Shown in pieces: positions 25,660 to 34,419 of a stretch of 64,000 nt of DNA. This DNA is from Cytobacillus suaedae. GTDB taxonomy: Bacteria; Bacillota; Bacilli; Bacillales; Bacillaceae_L. Both the position numbers and the translations under genes were made by a program. Within the stretch, counting starts at the first letter, position 1. Each line of letters begins with the position of its first letter. A model generated the notes under the pieces. It was given only the letters and a program-made list of their open reading frames with translations, did not search any database and had not been told where the DNA came from. The stretch is from assembly GCA_014960805.1 (NCBI GenBank), contig CP063163.1:1165001-1229000 (forward strand). Reading direction: 5' to 3'.

Positions 25660-26760
25660 ATGCAGCAAAAAGATAAAGTTGGGATACGCGAATTTATTGC
25701 CATAACCATCATCATAATTGGTGTTAAATTATCAGATGATACACCTGACCTATTATTAGAGGATTTGAAAAGTGCAGCATGGATGGCTCCGTTTCTTTCA
25801 GGTTTAATTGCAATCGTTCCAATTGTTCTTTTGATAAAAGTATTAGGAAATTATGAGGGCAAAAATCTTCACGATATAAATGTTCATCTACTCGGGAAAT
25901 TTGTAGGTGGATTTGTTTCAATTACACTTTTACTATTAGGGTCTGCTGCGATGATTATTGATTCTAGAGGATATGTTAATATCATTAATACATTATACTT
26001 TACAAAAACACCCACCCCAATTATTTACCTCTTATTAATGGTAACATGTGCTTATGGAGCAAGAAGGGGAATACAAAATATTGGAAGTGTCGCATGGCTT
26101 GTCCTATTTTATATTAAATTTGCCTTAATCATGGCGTTTATCCTTGCTTTACAGGAAGGGCATGTTTATAGTATTTTCCCTTTTTTTGGAGTTGGCATAG
26201 AGGGAATTATTAGGGAAAGTGCGTTAAAGGTTTCAATCTATGCAGATATTTTATATCTAGCACTAATTTTCCCTTTTGTTACTACTAAATCTGATTTTAA
26301 AAAAGGGGTATGGATTTCGTTACTAATTCTTATTATAGAGGTATCAATTTCAATGATGCTTTATATTTTCATTTTTGATTATGAATCCGTTCAAATGTTA
26401 AATTACCCTTTCCATGAAATGATAAGGTATATAAAGCTAGGGACATTCCTGACGAATATTGAAACATTTTTCTTCCCAATCTGGTTATTGGCTACCTTTA
26501 TCCGCTTTTCTGTTTATCTTTACTTAAATGGGGTTTTATTTGGAGGGATCTTTAAAATCAAAGAATTTGAGTATGTCATACCCTCATTAGCAACAGTCTA
26601 TTTATTAGCTGGTTTAGCACCAGAGACTGCAACATATACAACTTTTTTTCTTAGAGAGAATTTACTAAATATAACAAGCCCGCTATTTATATCCTTACCA
26701 ATTCTTCTTTGGATCATGGCAAAGGTAAAAGGGGATTTCAAGAATGAAAAAAAGGGTTAG
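25660..26760 (+). CDS. GerA-family germinant receptor B subunit
   Basis: This 366-residue integral membrane protein of the APC-like spore permease family has about ten hydrophobic segments. It opens MQQKDKVGIREFIAITIIIIGVKLSDDTPDLL and contains PEMI-like PFHEMIRYIKLGTFLTNIETFFFPIWLLATFIRFSVYLY, typical of GerAB/GerKB. The B subunit is thought to bind the germinant. It starts 3 bases after the A gene stop and overlaps the C gene by 17 bases. Confidence 0.92.
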   Translation: MQQKDKVGIREFIAITIIIIGVKLSDDTPDLLLEDLKSAAWMAPFLSGLIAIVPIVLLIKVLGNYEGKNLHDINVHLLGKFVGGFVSITLLLLGSAAMIIDSRGYVNIINTLYFTKTPTPIIYLLLMVTCAYGARRGIQNIGSVAWLVLFYIKFALIMAFILALQEGHVYSIFPFFGVGIEGIIRESALKVSIYADILYLALIFPFVTTKSDFKKGVWISLLILIIEVSISMMLYIFIFDYESVQMLNYPFHEMIRYIKLGTFLTNIETFFFPIWLLATFIRFSVYLYLNGVLFGGIFKIKEFEYVIPSLATVYLLAGLAPETATYTTFFLRENLLNITSPLFISLPILLWIMAKVKGDFKNEKKG

Positions 26761-27985
26761 TTTATTTATTGTTAGTTGTTGCTTATGTTTAACTGGCTGC
26801 TTTGACAAAGCAGAAGTCGAGGAAAAAGCTTATGTAATTGCTCTTGGTTTGGACAAAGCAAAAGACGAACATAAAATTAAGGTAAGTTTTCAAATTGCCA
26901 ACCCTGAGGTAGGTAGTATACAAGCTGCGGGCGGTACTGATGAGCCACCACATGAGATTATAACAGTAACTGTAAATGATTTTATTTCAGCTAGAAGTGT
27001 GTTGAATACAGTAATTGCTAAGGAAATTACGTATGACTTATTACGTGTCATAATCATTTCAGAGGAGCTTGCTAAAGAAGAAAATTTTATTCGTTATATC
27101 TATGAGGCTGCAAAAGACAGGGAAATTCGAAGAGATGTTTTATTAGCTGTATCAAAGGAAGAGGCAAGTAAATATCTTGAAGAAAATGATCCTAAGCAAG
27201 AAACAAGACCTCATAAGTATTATCAATTTATGATAAATCAAGGGATAGATACGGGCTTAATACCAGAGTCAGATTTGCACAGATTCTTTCGGATTACTGA
27301 ACATGATGCGGACCTTTTCCTAGCTATGTATACAACAACAGAGAGAAGTGAGAATGAAGTAAAAGATAATCAGGACGAGTATCTTGCAGGCCAAATCGAT
27401 ACCAAAGGAAGTACAAATAAGACCCAATTTATAGGGTCTGCCGTATTTAAAGAAGGGAAAATGATTGGAAAATTGAATGGCCGGGATACAAGAATTGCTG
27501 TCTTATTAGACGGAACGACTGACCTTAAGGATGTCCTAACAACCTATGAAGATCCACTTACCAAAGGATACCGACTTGCAGTACGTCTAATTAAAAATAA
27601 ACCAGTAGATGTTCAAGTGAACATTAAGAATTCACCTGCTAAAATAAAAATACATGTCCCTTTAGTTGCTGAAGTACTTTCAGATCCAGGCATGACTAAC
27701 TATGCGAGAAATGAGGATAAACAGGAAAAATTAAGACAACATATTGAACAAGAAATAGACTCTAATATCAGTGAGTTCATAAAGAAAACGCAAGAGGAAT
27801 TAGGAGGGTCACCTTTTTCTCTCTCCCTTTATGGAAGAAAACATTTTCTAACTATTCCTGAATTCGTTCAATTTGATTGGATGAAATCATATCCCGACAT
27901 GGATATTGACGTGAGCGTTGATATTGAGTTTGGTGAATTTGGGAAACAAGCAAAAGTACCATACCTTGAAGAGTTGAGGGATTAA
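26744..27985 (+). CDS. GerA-family germinant receptor C subunit (lipoprotein)
   Basis: This 413-residue lipoprotein has signal peptide MKKRVSLFIVSCCLCLTGC with the lipobox LTGC (Cys19). The mature part, FDKAEVEEKAYVIALGLDKAKDEHKIKVSFQIANP, is the classic start of GerAC/GerKC proteins. It anchors on the outer face of the spore inner membrane. The gene overlaps the B gene, and the D-like gene starts 2 bases after it. Confidence 0.93.
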   Translation: MKKRVSLFIVSCCLCLTGCFDKAEVEEKAYVIALGLDKAKDEHKIKVSFQIANPEVGSIQAAGGTDEPPHEIITVTVNDFISARSVLNTVIAKEITYDLLRVIIISEELAKEENFIRYIYEAAKDREIRRDVLLAVSKEEASKYLEENDPKQETRPHKYYQFMINQGIDTGLIPESDLHRFFRITEHDADLFLAMYTTTERSENEVKDNQDEYLAGQIDTKGSTNKTQFIGSAVFKEGKMIGKLNGRDTRIAVLLDGTTDLKDVLTTYEDPLTKGYRLAVRLIKNKPVDVQVNIKNSPAKIKIHVPLVAEVLSDPGMTNYARNEDKQEKLRQHIEQEIDSNISEFIKKTQEELGGSPFSLSLYGRKHFLTIPEFVQFDWMKSYPDMDIDVSVDIEFGEFGKQAKVPYLEELRD

Positions 27986-27986
27986 T

Positions 27987-28145
27987 ATGAACATCATCTA
28001 TGGAATAATGGTTTTTGGGATGTTTGCTTACACGGTTGGTTATGGCTTTACATTATGGAAGGATAAAAATAAAAAAGGTGCTTTAGGAGTATTCTGGATA
28101 GCTTGTATGATTGCTGTCATACCATTCTTTACATTATATAGGTAA
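27987..28145 (+). CDS. Small two-helix membrane protein, probable germinant receptor D subunit
   Basis: This 52-residue protein (MNIIYGIMVFGMFAYTVGYG... ending IPFFTLYR) has two hydrophobic helices (about residues 3-23 and 32-50) split by a basic loop, KDKNKKG. It begins 2 bases after the C subunit gene, so it is almost certainly cotranscribed. Small two-helix D proteins are encoded beside several Bacillus ger operons and modulate receptor function. I assign the role from topology and position; sequence similarity cannot be checked here. No strong ribosome binding site of its own is seen, consistent with coupling. Confidence 0.7.
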   Translation: MNIIYGIMVFGMFAYTVGYGFTLWKDKNKKGALGVFWIACMIAVIPFFTLYR

Positions 28146-28248
28146 TTTTTACTAAGTTGTACCAACTCTGTCACAGACTCAGGTTTAACACTATGTATCT
28201 AATGAAAATGTAAGGACACTTACAGTTTTTTACATAGGAGGGTTTGGT

Positions 28249-29312
28249 ATGACGGTTTCTTTAGTTAAGAGTAAGTCAACATATATTTTCCTTTTAGTGG
28301 CAGTGCTAATTTTAGCATCAAATCTCTCTTTGATGAACCTTGACTCTTTTAAACCAATAACAGATGCTGTGGCTCTAGCAATCGTATTTGATCTAACAAT
28401 TTGTTTACCTTTAGCCTTTTACTTTTTTATAGTAAGAAATAGATTTTCACCTGTTACTGTATTACCAGTAATCATTTTGGGATTTTGGTTGGCTTACTTA
28501 ATTGTCCCTCATGAAAGTTTTCAGTACTTTAGAGAAATGCTCTATGTTATCTACGGGATTGAGGCTTTATTTATAGCGGTAGAACTCTATATTCTATTAT
28601 TGCTATTAAGGAAAGCAAAAGCCTTTCGAAGAAATTATCTAGTGTATAATCAATCGGAATTACACTTTCCATCAAAACTTAGAAAGTCATTAGTTGACAC
28701 TTTTGGTAGTGGTAAGATGATTGGAATGCTGGTGACTGATATTTCAGTACTCTACTATGGATTGCTCAATTGGAGAAAAAATGGAAGGATATGCCAGGAG
28801 TACAAGCTTTTAGCTACCACAAAAATACTGGATATTTTGGTTTGTTTATAATGCTTGTTCATGCGATGGCTATAGAAGTTATTGCAGTTCATGCATTGAT
28901 TGCTCAATGGAATATAACAGCAGCGTGGATTGTAACAGCATTAGACCTTTACTTGCTATTTTGCATCATAACAGATTACCACGCAATACGACTATCTCCA
29001 GTATTAGTTGATAAAACAACAATGAAGATGCAAATTGGCGTGTTAAGCTCGCTCGAGGTCGAGCTTAACAATATGCAATCAATTGAGTATGTAACCGAAT
29101 TTAGCAAAGAACAGCGCAACGAGAAAGGTTCGTATTTTGTGACACTCCCTGAGTTTATAGAGGAATCTCCCCAGATAGAAATTCGTTTAAAGGAACCGGT
29201 AACAGCACATTATGTATTTGGTATTAAGAAAGAAATTAAAAAAATTTACGTAACAGTTGACGTTCGGAACCAATTTTATGGGTTAATTAACGAACGAGTA
29301 GTATCTAATTAA
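28249..29312 (+). pseudogene. Frameshifted multispanning membrane protein
   Basis: Two overlapping frames together make one protein of about 354 residues. The first (28249-28851) starts at an ATG with AGGAGGG, encodes about six hydrophobic segments and then degenerates after LLNWRKNGRICQEYK. The second (from about 28770, to 29312) is in the -1 frame, has no ribosome binding site and continues sensibly as KKWKDMPGVQAFSYHKNTGYFG with more helices and a cytoplasmic tail. The switch is at a run of six A residues (28775-28781 region); one extra A would restore a single frame. It may be a true mutation, an assembly indel or programmed slippage (A-AAA-AAT). Function unknown; similar Bacillus proteins are loosely labelled as membrane proteins. 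Confidence 0.75.
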
Positions 29313-29386
29313 CCTAAGAGTAAAGAAGGAAAGTGATCGTCTTTGTCAAATTCCTTCTTATTTATCCAACCTTATATAAGTACTGA

Positions 29387-29570
29387 GTTGATTGGAGGGG
29401 AAGGCACTTGACTCCTGCGGAACGTAGAGGAAAGGTCGAGACCCCACAGACGGAACGTCGAGGAGGCTCGACTTCCTCCCCGATGGGAATTCGCCCTTGA
29501 AAAAGCCGGCAGTTGGGCTTTTTCATAATTCCCCGCGGAAAGCAAGTGCCTGGACCGGAAAGCAACGGAC
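29387..29570. repeat. GC-rich palindromic interspersed repeat, copy 3 (about 184 bp, with insertion)
   Basis: This copy is in inverted orientation relative to copies 2, 4 and 5. It shares GGCACTTGACTCCTGCGGAA and CCGCGGAAAGCAAGTGCC with the family. Between the CTTCCTCCCC and CCGCGG tracts it carries an extra segment of about 52 bp (29481-29533) whose own hairpin is GAAAAAGCC/GGCTTTTTC, flanked by GGGAATT/AATTCCC. The same insertion is in copy 4. It lies between the convergent ends of the frameshifted gene and motB. Two long overlapping reading frames on the minus strand are spurious. Confidence 0.85.
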
Positions 29571-29611
29571 AAGATTCCTATTTATAATCCTAATAATATC
29601 AATCTAATAAA

Positions 29612-29656
29612 AAGGCTGTCCCAAAATCATTTTTCAATGACTTTTTGGACAGCCCT
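29612..29656. terminator. Terminator of motAB (bidirectional)
   Basis: GGCTGTCC and GGACAGCC form the base of a long, mostly paired stem, with a T run on each strand. It lies just past the motB stop. Confidence 0.85.
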
Positions 29657-29665
29657 CTTTTATTT

Positions 29666-30448
29666 TCAGTCAATCACATTAGGGAGAATAAGTATTTCTA
29701 CACGTCTATTTTTCATTCTACCGTCAGCAGTATTGTTCGGTGCTACCGGACTATATTCTCCAAAGCCTTTTGCACTGAAAGACTTATGGTCTAATTTTTC
29801 ATTCTCAAGTAAAATTTTCATAAAGTTTATGGCCCTCATTACACTAAGATGCCAGTTGTTATCAAATTGACTATTTTTTATAGGGATATTGTCAGTATGA
29901 CCACTTACGATAATATTCCTTGGCGGATTCATGACTAACAGTTCTGAGATTTCATTTGCTAATTGCTGGTCTGCCGGACGAACAGCCGCACTTCCTGAGT
30001 TAAAGAAGGTATCGTTTAAGATTGTGACTAACAGGCCTTCATCAGTAAGCTTTGTCTCAAGGTGTTCTTTTAGATTGTTATCAAGGATATAACCATTAAT
30101 TTTTTCCTGGAGCTCTTTTAATTCTTTTTTCTCTAATTCCTCATAAGCTTCTTCGTCAATTTCTTCTTGATTCGCATCCTCACCTTGGCTGCCCTCGTCT
30201 TCCTCATCACTCGGAATATCCTCAGGACTTTGTTGAACAACACTCGGATACTTCATTACACCCGTACCACCGTTAAAAGCACTGTTCAGTGAATAGGCAA
30301 TTTGCTTAAACTTAACAACGTCAACCGAGCTTGCTGCAAATAATACAATAAAGAGTGCAAGAAGCAGTGTTAGTAAATCCGCATAGGGAATTAGCCAGGA
30401 TTCATCTATGTGTTCGTCATGATGTTTATGCTTTTTCTTTCTAGACAT
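29666..30448 (-). CDS. motB: Flagellar stator protein MotB
   Basis: This 260-residue stator subunit has a basic N terminus, a single membrane helix carrying the ion-binding aspartate (Asp24 in WLIPYADLLTLLLALFIV), an acidic linker (about residues 75-110) and a C-terminal OmpA-like peptidoglycan-binding domain (IIVSGHTDNIPIKNSQFDNNWHLSVMRA; GYGEY-like GFGEYSPVAPNNTADGRMKNRRVEI). It closely matches B. subtilis MotB, the proton-type stator. It overlaps motA by 8 bases. Confidence 0.95.
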   Translation of the reverse strand: MSRKKKHKHHDEHIDESWLIPYADLLTLLLALFIVLFAASSVDVVKFKQIAYSLNSAFNGGTGVMKYPSVVQQSPEDIPSDEEDEGSQGEDANQEEIDEEAYEELEKKELKELQEKINGYILDNNLKEHLETKLTDEGLLVTILNDTFFNSGSAAVRPADQQLANEISELLVMNPPRNIIVSGHTDNIPIKNSQFDNNWHLSVMRAINFMKILLENEKLDHKSFSAKGFGEYSPVAPNNTADGRMKNRRVEILILPNVID

Positions 30449-31232
30449 CTAGGCTCTCACCCTCTGGCATGATTTTTTGTCGATCTTTGATTGACAGATA
30501 AGTAGAAAGTTTTTGTTCAATTGCTCTAGGTGCTTGTCCTTCTAAGACAGATAAGACACCTTCTATCATTACGTATTTAACAGTTACTTCATCTTTTGAT
30601 TTACGTTTAAGCTTGTTTGCAAATGGATGCCATAATACATACCCTGTAAAAATACCAAGAAGGGTTGCGATGAAGGCTGCGGCAATTGCTTCACCTAATT
30701 TTGTTGTATCATCCATGTAACCTAATGCAGCAATAAGTCCAATAACGGCTCCAAGTACTCCAAGAGTCGGTGCATACGTACCAGCCTGTGTAAAGATTAA
30801 CGCGCCAGCCTGGTGTCGGTCTTCCATAGCTTCAATTTCCTCAGACATTACATCGCGAATAAACTCGGCACTTTGACCATCAACCGCCATGCTTAATCCA
30901 TTCTTTAAAAACTGGTCATCTACTTCATTTACTTTTGCTTCTAGTGCAAGTAACCCTTCTTTTCGTGCAATGGTAGCCCATTCCGAGAACATTGGGATAA
31001 GCTGTTCAATTGTAATCATTTTTTGTTCTTTGAAAAGTACTCCGAATAATTTAGGGACTCTTTTAATTTCCTTCGTCGGAAATGCAATTGTTACAGCAGC
31101 AACTGTCCCTAAAAGAATAATTAAAATCGCAGCAGGGTTTATAAGGGCTGCAGGACTTACCCCTTTATAAGCCATACCGACACCTACTGCTATAAGTCCA
31201 AGAATAATTCCAATCAATGAAGTTTTATCCAT
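30441..31232 (-). CDS. motA: Flagellar stator protein MotA
   Basis: This 263-residue protein has four membrane helices. MDKTSLIGIILGLIAVGVGM opens it, the cytoplasmic domain has ARKEGLLALEAKVNEVDDQFLKNGLSMAVDGQSAEFIRD, and helices 3-4 contain AGTYAPTLGVLGAVIGLIAAL. With MotB it forms the proton channel that drives the flagellar motor. I chose the ATG at 31232, with AGGTGATAG, over one 24 bases upstream. The motAB pair stands apart from other flagellar genes, as in B. subtilis. Confidence 0.95.
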   Translation of the reverse strand: MDKTSLIGIILGLIAVGVGMAYKGVSPAALINPAAILIILLGTVAAVTIAFPTKEIKRVPKLFGVLFKEQKMITIEQLIPMFSEWATIARKEGLLALEAKVNEVDDQFLKNGLSMAVDGQSAEFIRDVMSEEIEAMEDRHQAGALIFTQAGTYAPTLGVLGAVIGLIAALGYMDDTTKLGEAIAAAFIATLLGIFTGYVLWHPFANKLKRKSKDEVTVKYVMIEGVLSVLEGQAPRAIEQKLSTYLSIKDRQKIMPEGESLDV

Positions 31233-31467
31233 ACTATCACCTAATCTTTCTTTCAATCTAGTTGTCTTCTCTATTCATATATTCTAGTATACTACGTCGA
31301 ATTATGTTAAAAAATGATAAAAAATCATCCAATTTACCTTCTCCGTATTATCTATATCGACAAAATCAGCAAATACTTTAAAATTTTCTACGAAAAAGGA
31401 TAATGTTTCTTTATGGAGAATATAGTATTTATAGTAAATTTGAAAATAGAGAAAAGGGTGTGTCATT

Positions 31468-33162
31468 ATGAATTTTAATGATTTTAAGTATGTACGTCCC
31501 AATATGGAAGAAGTAGAAGCAAAGTTTACTAGTGTTTTAGAGAAGTTTACAAGCGCAGCTACTTTAGAAGAACAAGATCTAGCAATGAAAGATGTGAATG
31601 AACTTCGTAACACAGTAGATACAATGTTCAACATCTGTTATGTCCGCCATACAATTGATACAAATGATGAGTTTTACAAAGAAGAAAATGACTTTTTAGA
31701 TGAAATTCAACCAATTGCTCAAGGGTTAGTAACGAAATATTACAATGCATTGGTTAACTCTAAGTTCAGAACAGAGTTAGAAGAAAAGTGGGGTCATCAA
31801 TTATTTGACCTTGCAGATGCACAATTAAAATCTTTTGCACCAGAAGTAGTAGAAGATCTTCAACAAGAGAATAAGTTATCTTCTGAATATACCAAGTTAG
31901 TAGCTTCAGCAAAGATTTTCTTTGAGGGTGAAGAGAGAACTCTAGCTCAATTACAGCCTTTTGCTGAGTCAACAGACCGCGAGATGCGTAAAAAGGCGAA
32001 CGAGGTACGATTTAATTTCTTTAAAGAAAATGAAGAGAAATTTGATGAAATCTATGACAAGCTAGTGAAAGTACGTACAAAAATTGCGAAGAAGCTAGGG
32101 TTTAATAACTTTACTGAATTAGCTTATTTACGTCTTAATAGAACTGATTATAATGCAGAGATGGTAGCAAATTTCCGTAACCAAGTTAAGGAATTCATTG
32201 TACCTCTTTCTACTAAACTAAAAGAGCGTCAACGTGAGCGTATCGGAGTAGATACATTAAAATATTACGATGAAGGCTTTAAATTCAAGACAGGGAATGC
32301 AACTCCAAAAGGTAGCCCTGAATGGATCATTGAAAACGGGAAAAAAATGTATGACGAGTTATCATCTGAAACGAGTGAGTTTTTTGACTTTATGATTGAT
32401 AACAATTTAATGGATCTTGTTGCGAAAAAAGGAAAAGCAAGTGGAGGATATTGTACGTATATTCAAGACTACAAATCTCCATATATTTTCTCTAACTTTA
32501 ATGGTACATCAGGAGATATTGATGTGTTAACTCATGAAGCAGGTCACGCGTTCCAGGTATATGAAAGCAGACATTTTGAAGTACCAGAGTATAACTGGCC
32601 AACGTATGAGGCATGTGAAATTCATTCTATGAGTATGGAATTCTTTACATGGCCTTGGATGGAATTATTCTTTAAAGAAGACACTGATAAATATAAGTTC
32701 TCACACTTAAGTGAAGCACTTCAGTTCTTACCTTATGGTGTAGCGGTTGATGAATTCCAACATTTTGTTTATGACAATCCAGAGGCAACTCCACAGGAAC
32801 GTAAACAGGCATGGAGAGACATCGAGAACAAGTATATGCCAGGTAAAGATTATGATGGAAATGCGTACTTAGAAAATGGTGGCTTCTGGCAGCGCCAAGG
32901 TCATATCTACTCAACACCTTTCTATTACATTGATTACACTTTAGCACAAATTTGTGCGTTCCAATTCTGGAAGCGTTCAAGAGAAGAAAGTGAAACAGCA
33001 TGGCAAGATTACTTAAACCTTTGCAAGCAAGGTGGAAGCAAACCATTCCTAGAGCTAGTTAAGGTTGCTAATCTAAAATCACCATTCGAAGACGGTTGTG
33101 TGCAATCAGTTGTAGGTGTGATTGAAGACTGGTTAAACAGTGTGGATGATAAAAAACTATAA
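31468..33162 (+). CDS. M3-family oligoendopeptidase (PepF type)
   Basis: This 564-residue cytosolic zinc metallopeptidase has its catalytic motif in DVLTHEAGHAFQVYESR (HEAGH, about residues 356-360), with the third ligand region EACEIHSMSMEFFTWPWME downstream. An N-terminal helical domain (residues 1-200) covers the cleft in this family. It degrades short peptides. GAAAAGGGTGTG precedes the ATG. It is monocistronic with a strong terminator. Confidence 0.9.
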   Translation: MNFNDFKYVRPNMEEVEAKFTSVLEKFTSAATLEEQDLAMKDVNELRNTVDTMFNICYVRHTIDTNDEFYKEENDFLDEIQPIAQGLVTKYYNALVNSKFRTELEEKWGHQLFDLADAQLKSFAPEVVEDLQQENKLSSEYTKLVASAKIFFEGEERTLAQLQPFAESTDREMRKKANEVRFNFFKENEEKFDEIYDKLVKVRTKIAKKLGFNNFTELAYLRLNRTDYNAEMVANFRNQVKEFIVPLSTKLKERQRERIGVDTLKYYDEGFKFKTGNATPKGSPEWIIENGKKMYDELSSETSEFFDFMIDNNLMDLVAKKGKASGGYCTYIQDYKSPYIFSNFNGTSGDIDVLTHEAGHAFQVYESRHFEVPEYNWPTYEACEIHSMSMEFFTWPWMELFFKEDTDKYKFSHLSEALQFLPYGVAVDEFQHFVYDNPEATPQERKQAWRDIENKYMPGKDYDGNAYLENGGFWQRQGHIYSTPFYYIDYTLAQICAFQFWKRSREESETAWQDYLNLCKQGGSKPFLELVKVANLKSPFEDGCVQSVVGVIEDWLNSVDDKKL

Positions 33163-33171
33163 GTAAGGTGG

Positions 33172-33203
33172 AGGCTGTTAATCTTGTGTTAACAGCCTTT
33201 TTT
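33172..33203 (+). terminator. Terminator of the oligoendopeptidase gene
   Basis: AGGCTGTTAA pairs with TTAACAGCCT and is followed by six T residues. Confidence 0.88.
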
Positions 33204-33220
33204 ACATAGGAGGTAAAACC

Positions 33221-33604
33221 GTGATAAATTGTTCATTGTGTAATGTTGAGTCGATAGAAGGTCAACAAGTCATAGTAGAAAATGATTATTGCCTATTTCT
33301 TCAAATGCCTCAGGAAGTATTAATTGGATCAGGGCTAATCATTCCTAGAGAGCATAGAGAAACTTTATTTGAGATAACAAAGCAAGAGTGGGATGCAACC
33401 TATGAGCTATTACATAAAGTGAAACAATTGCTTGACGATCGGTACCAACCAGATGGCTATAATGTAGGATGGAATTGCGGTCAGGTTGGAGGTCAGCATA
33501 TTTTTCATGCACATCTTCATGTTATTCCGCGATTTAAAGACGAGCCCTATGCTGGAAGAGGCATTCGGAGCTGGTTGAAGAGTGAGGGAAATAAAAGATG
33601 GTGA
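33221..33604 (+). CDS. HIT-family hydrolase
   Basis: This 127-residue histidine-triad protein carries HIFHAHLHVIPRF (His-x-His-x-His, about residues 94-103), the nucleotide phosphate-binding and catalytic motif. Family members hydrolyse dinucleotide polyphosphates or nucleoside phosphoramidates. Cys4 and Cys7 in NCSLCNVES may bind zinc, as in Hint relatives. The start is a GTG preceded by AGGAGGT. The stop codon lies in a short inverted repeat. Confidence 0.88.
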   Translation: MINCSLCNVESIEGQQVIVENDYCLFLQMPQEVLIGSGLIIPREHRETLFEITKQEWDATYELLHKVKQLLDDRYQPDGYNVGWNCGQVGGQHIFHAHLHVIPRFKDEPYAGRGIRSWLKSEGNKRW

Positions 33605-33625
33605 GTTCATTTGATAGAACTCACC
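33600..33625. terminator. Inverted repeat between convergent genes, probable terminator
   Basis: GGTGAGTTC (33600-33608) pairs perfectly with GAACTCACC (33617-33625). The minus strand has a T-rich tract after it (ATCTTTTATTT), so it best serves the leftward DUF4097 gene. The plus strand lacks a clear T run. Confidence 0.6.
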
Positions 33626-33633
33626 TAGTCTAT

Positions 33634-34419
33634 TTAATTAAGATAAAAATCCCCAGATGTTGTTTCGACTTTAATTGAGGTACCTGATCCATTTCCTTTT
33701 TTCCCTAATATGAAACTCTCAGTAGAGTGCTCATATTGAAACCCACTCGTTTCAACCTTTCCTTCCCCAGGCTTCCCTGAGAATTCTAGTTTATATGAGT
33801 CTATATCCATAGATAGAGTTACATCTCCGCTTGTTGCATTTAACTCCATGTTACCTCCATTGCTATTGGAAGAAACAATGTCACCACTCGTTGTTTCAAT
33901 CAAAAAGTCTGAAGTTACTTTTAGGTTGTCAGTCACGATATCTCCAGAAGTAGCTGTTAGAAAGAGATTCTTGGTTGAAAGGTTAGTAGTTGAGATATCC
34001 CCAGATGATGTAGCTACTTCTAATTCTTCATACATCTTGGCTGGGACTTTAACAGTTAGTAATGTACCTTTATTGATTGCAAATACAGTAAAGGATGGAT
34101 GTTTTACTCTAGTAAGCTTAACTTGTAGTATTTCACCTTTTTCTAAAATGTCCAACTCATAAGCGTCTCTCATTTTTTCGCTTACTTCACCATTTAGTTC
34201 AATTGTAACAACATCTTCAGAATGAGGGATGACTGCTATATCTGTAGGTCCAGAAGTGATTTCAATGTTTTTAATATCGTGCCCATCGATAGAATGGTTT
34301 TCCTTAAGTTCATACAGTTCAGTTGAAAATGCCTCTGCACCTTCTGTGTAATAAATAAAGCCAGCACCTGATAATAGAACAACTAACATAAACAATAATC
34401 CGTATCCAATATTTTTCAT
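33634..34419 (-). CDS. DUF4097-type beta-strand repeat membrane-anchored protein
   Basis: This 261-residue protein has an N-terminal membrane anchor (about residues 5-24, GYGLLFMLVVLLSGAGFIYY) and a long extracytoplasmic beta-repeat domain with at least five TSGDI-like repeats (SSGDISTTNL, TSGDIVTDNL, TSGDIVSSNS, TSGDVTLSMD, TSGDFYLN). This is the DUF4097 pattern of stacked right-handed strands. The function is not known; some relatives sit with envelope-stress systems. It shares one base with the CPBP gene upstream (TAATG), so the pair is coupled. Confidence 0.8.
   Translation of the reverse strand: MKNIGYGLLFMLVVLLSGAGFIYYTEGAEAFSTELYELKENHSIDGHDIKNIEITSGPTDIAVIPHSEDVVTIELNGEVSEKMRDAYELDILEKGEILQVKLTRVKHPSFTVFAINKGTLLTVKVPAKMYEELEVATSSGDISTTNLSTKNLFLTATSGDIVTDNLKVTSDFLIETTSGDIVSSNSNGGNMELNATSGDVTLSMDIDSYKLEFSGKPGEGKVETSGFQYEHSTESFILGKKGNGSGTSIKVETTSGDFYLN

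Noticed and set aside
28770-29312. Separate gene starting with TTG at 28770
   Set aside because: It has no ribosome binding site and begins exactly where the upstream frame breaks at the A run, so it is the second half of a frameshifted gene.
29362-29572. Two overlapping frames of 66-67 codons on the minus strand
   Set aside because: They lie wholly in repeat copy 3; the coding appearance comes from GC-rich repeat sequence.
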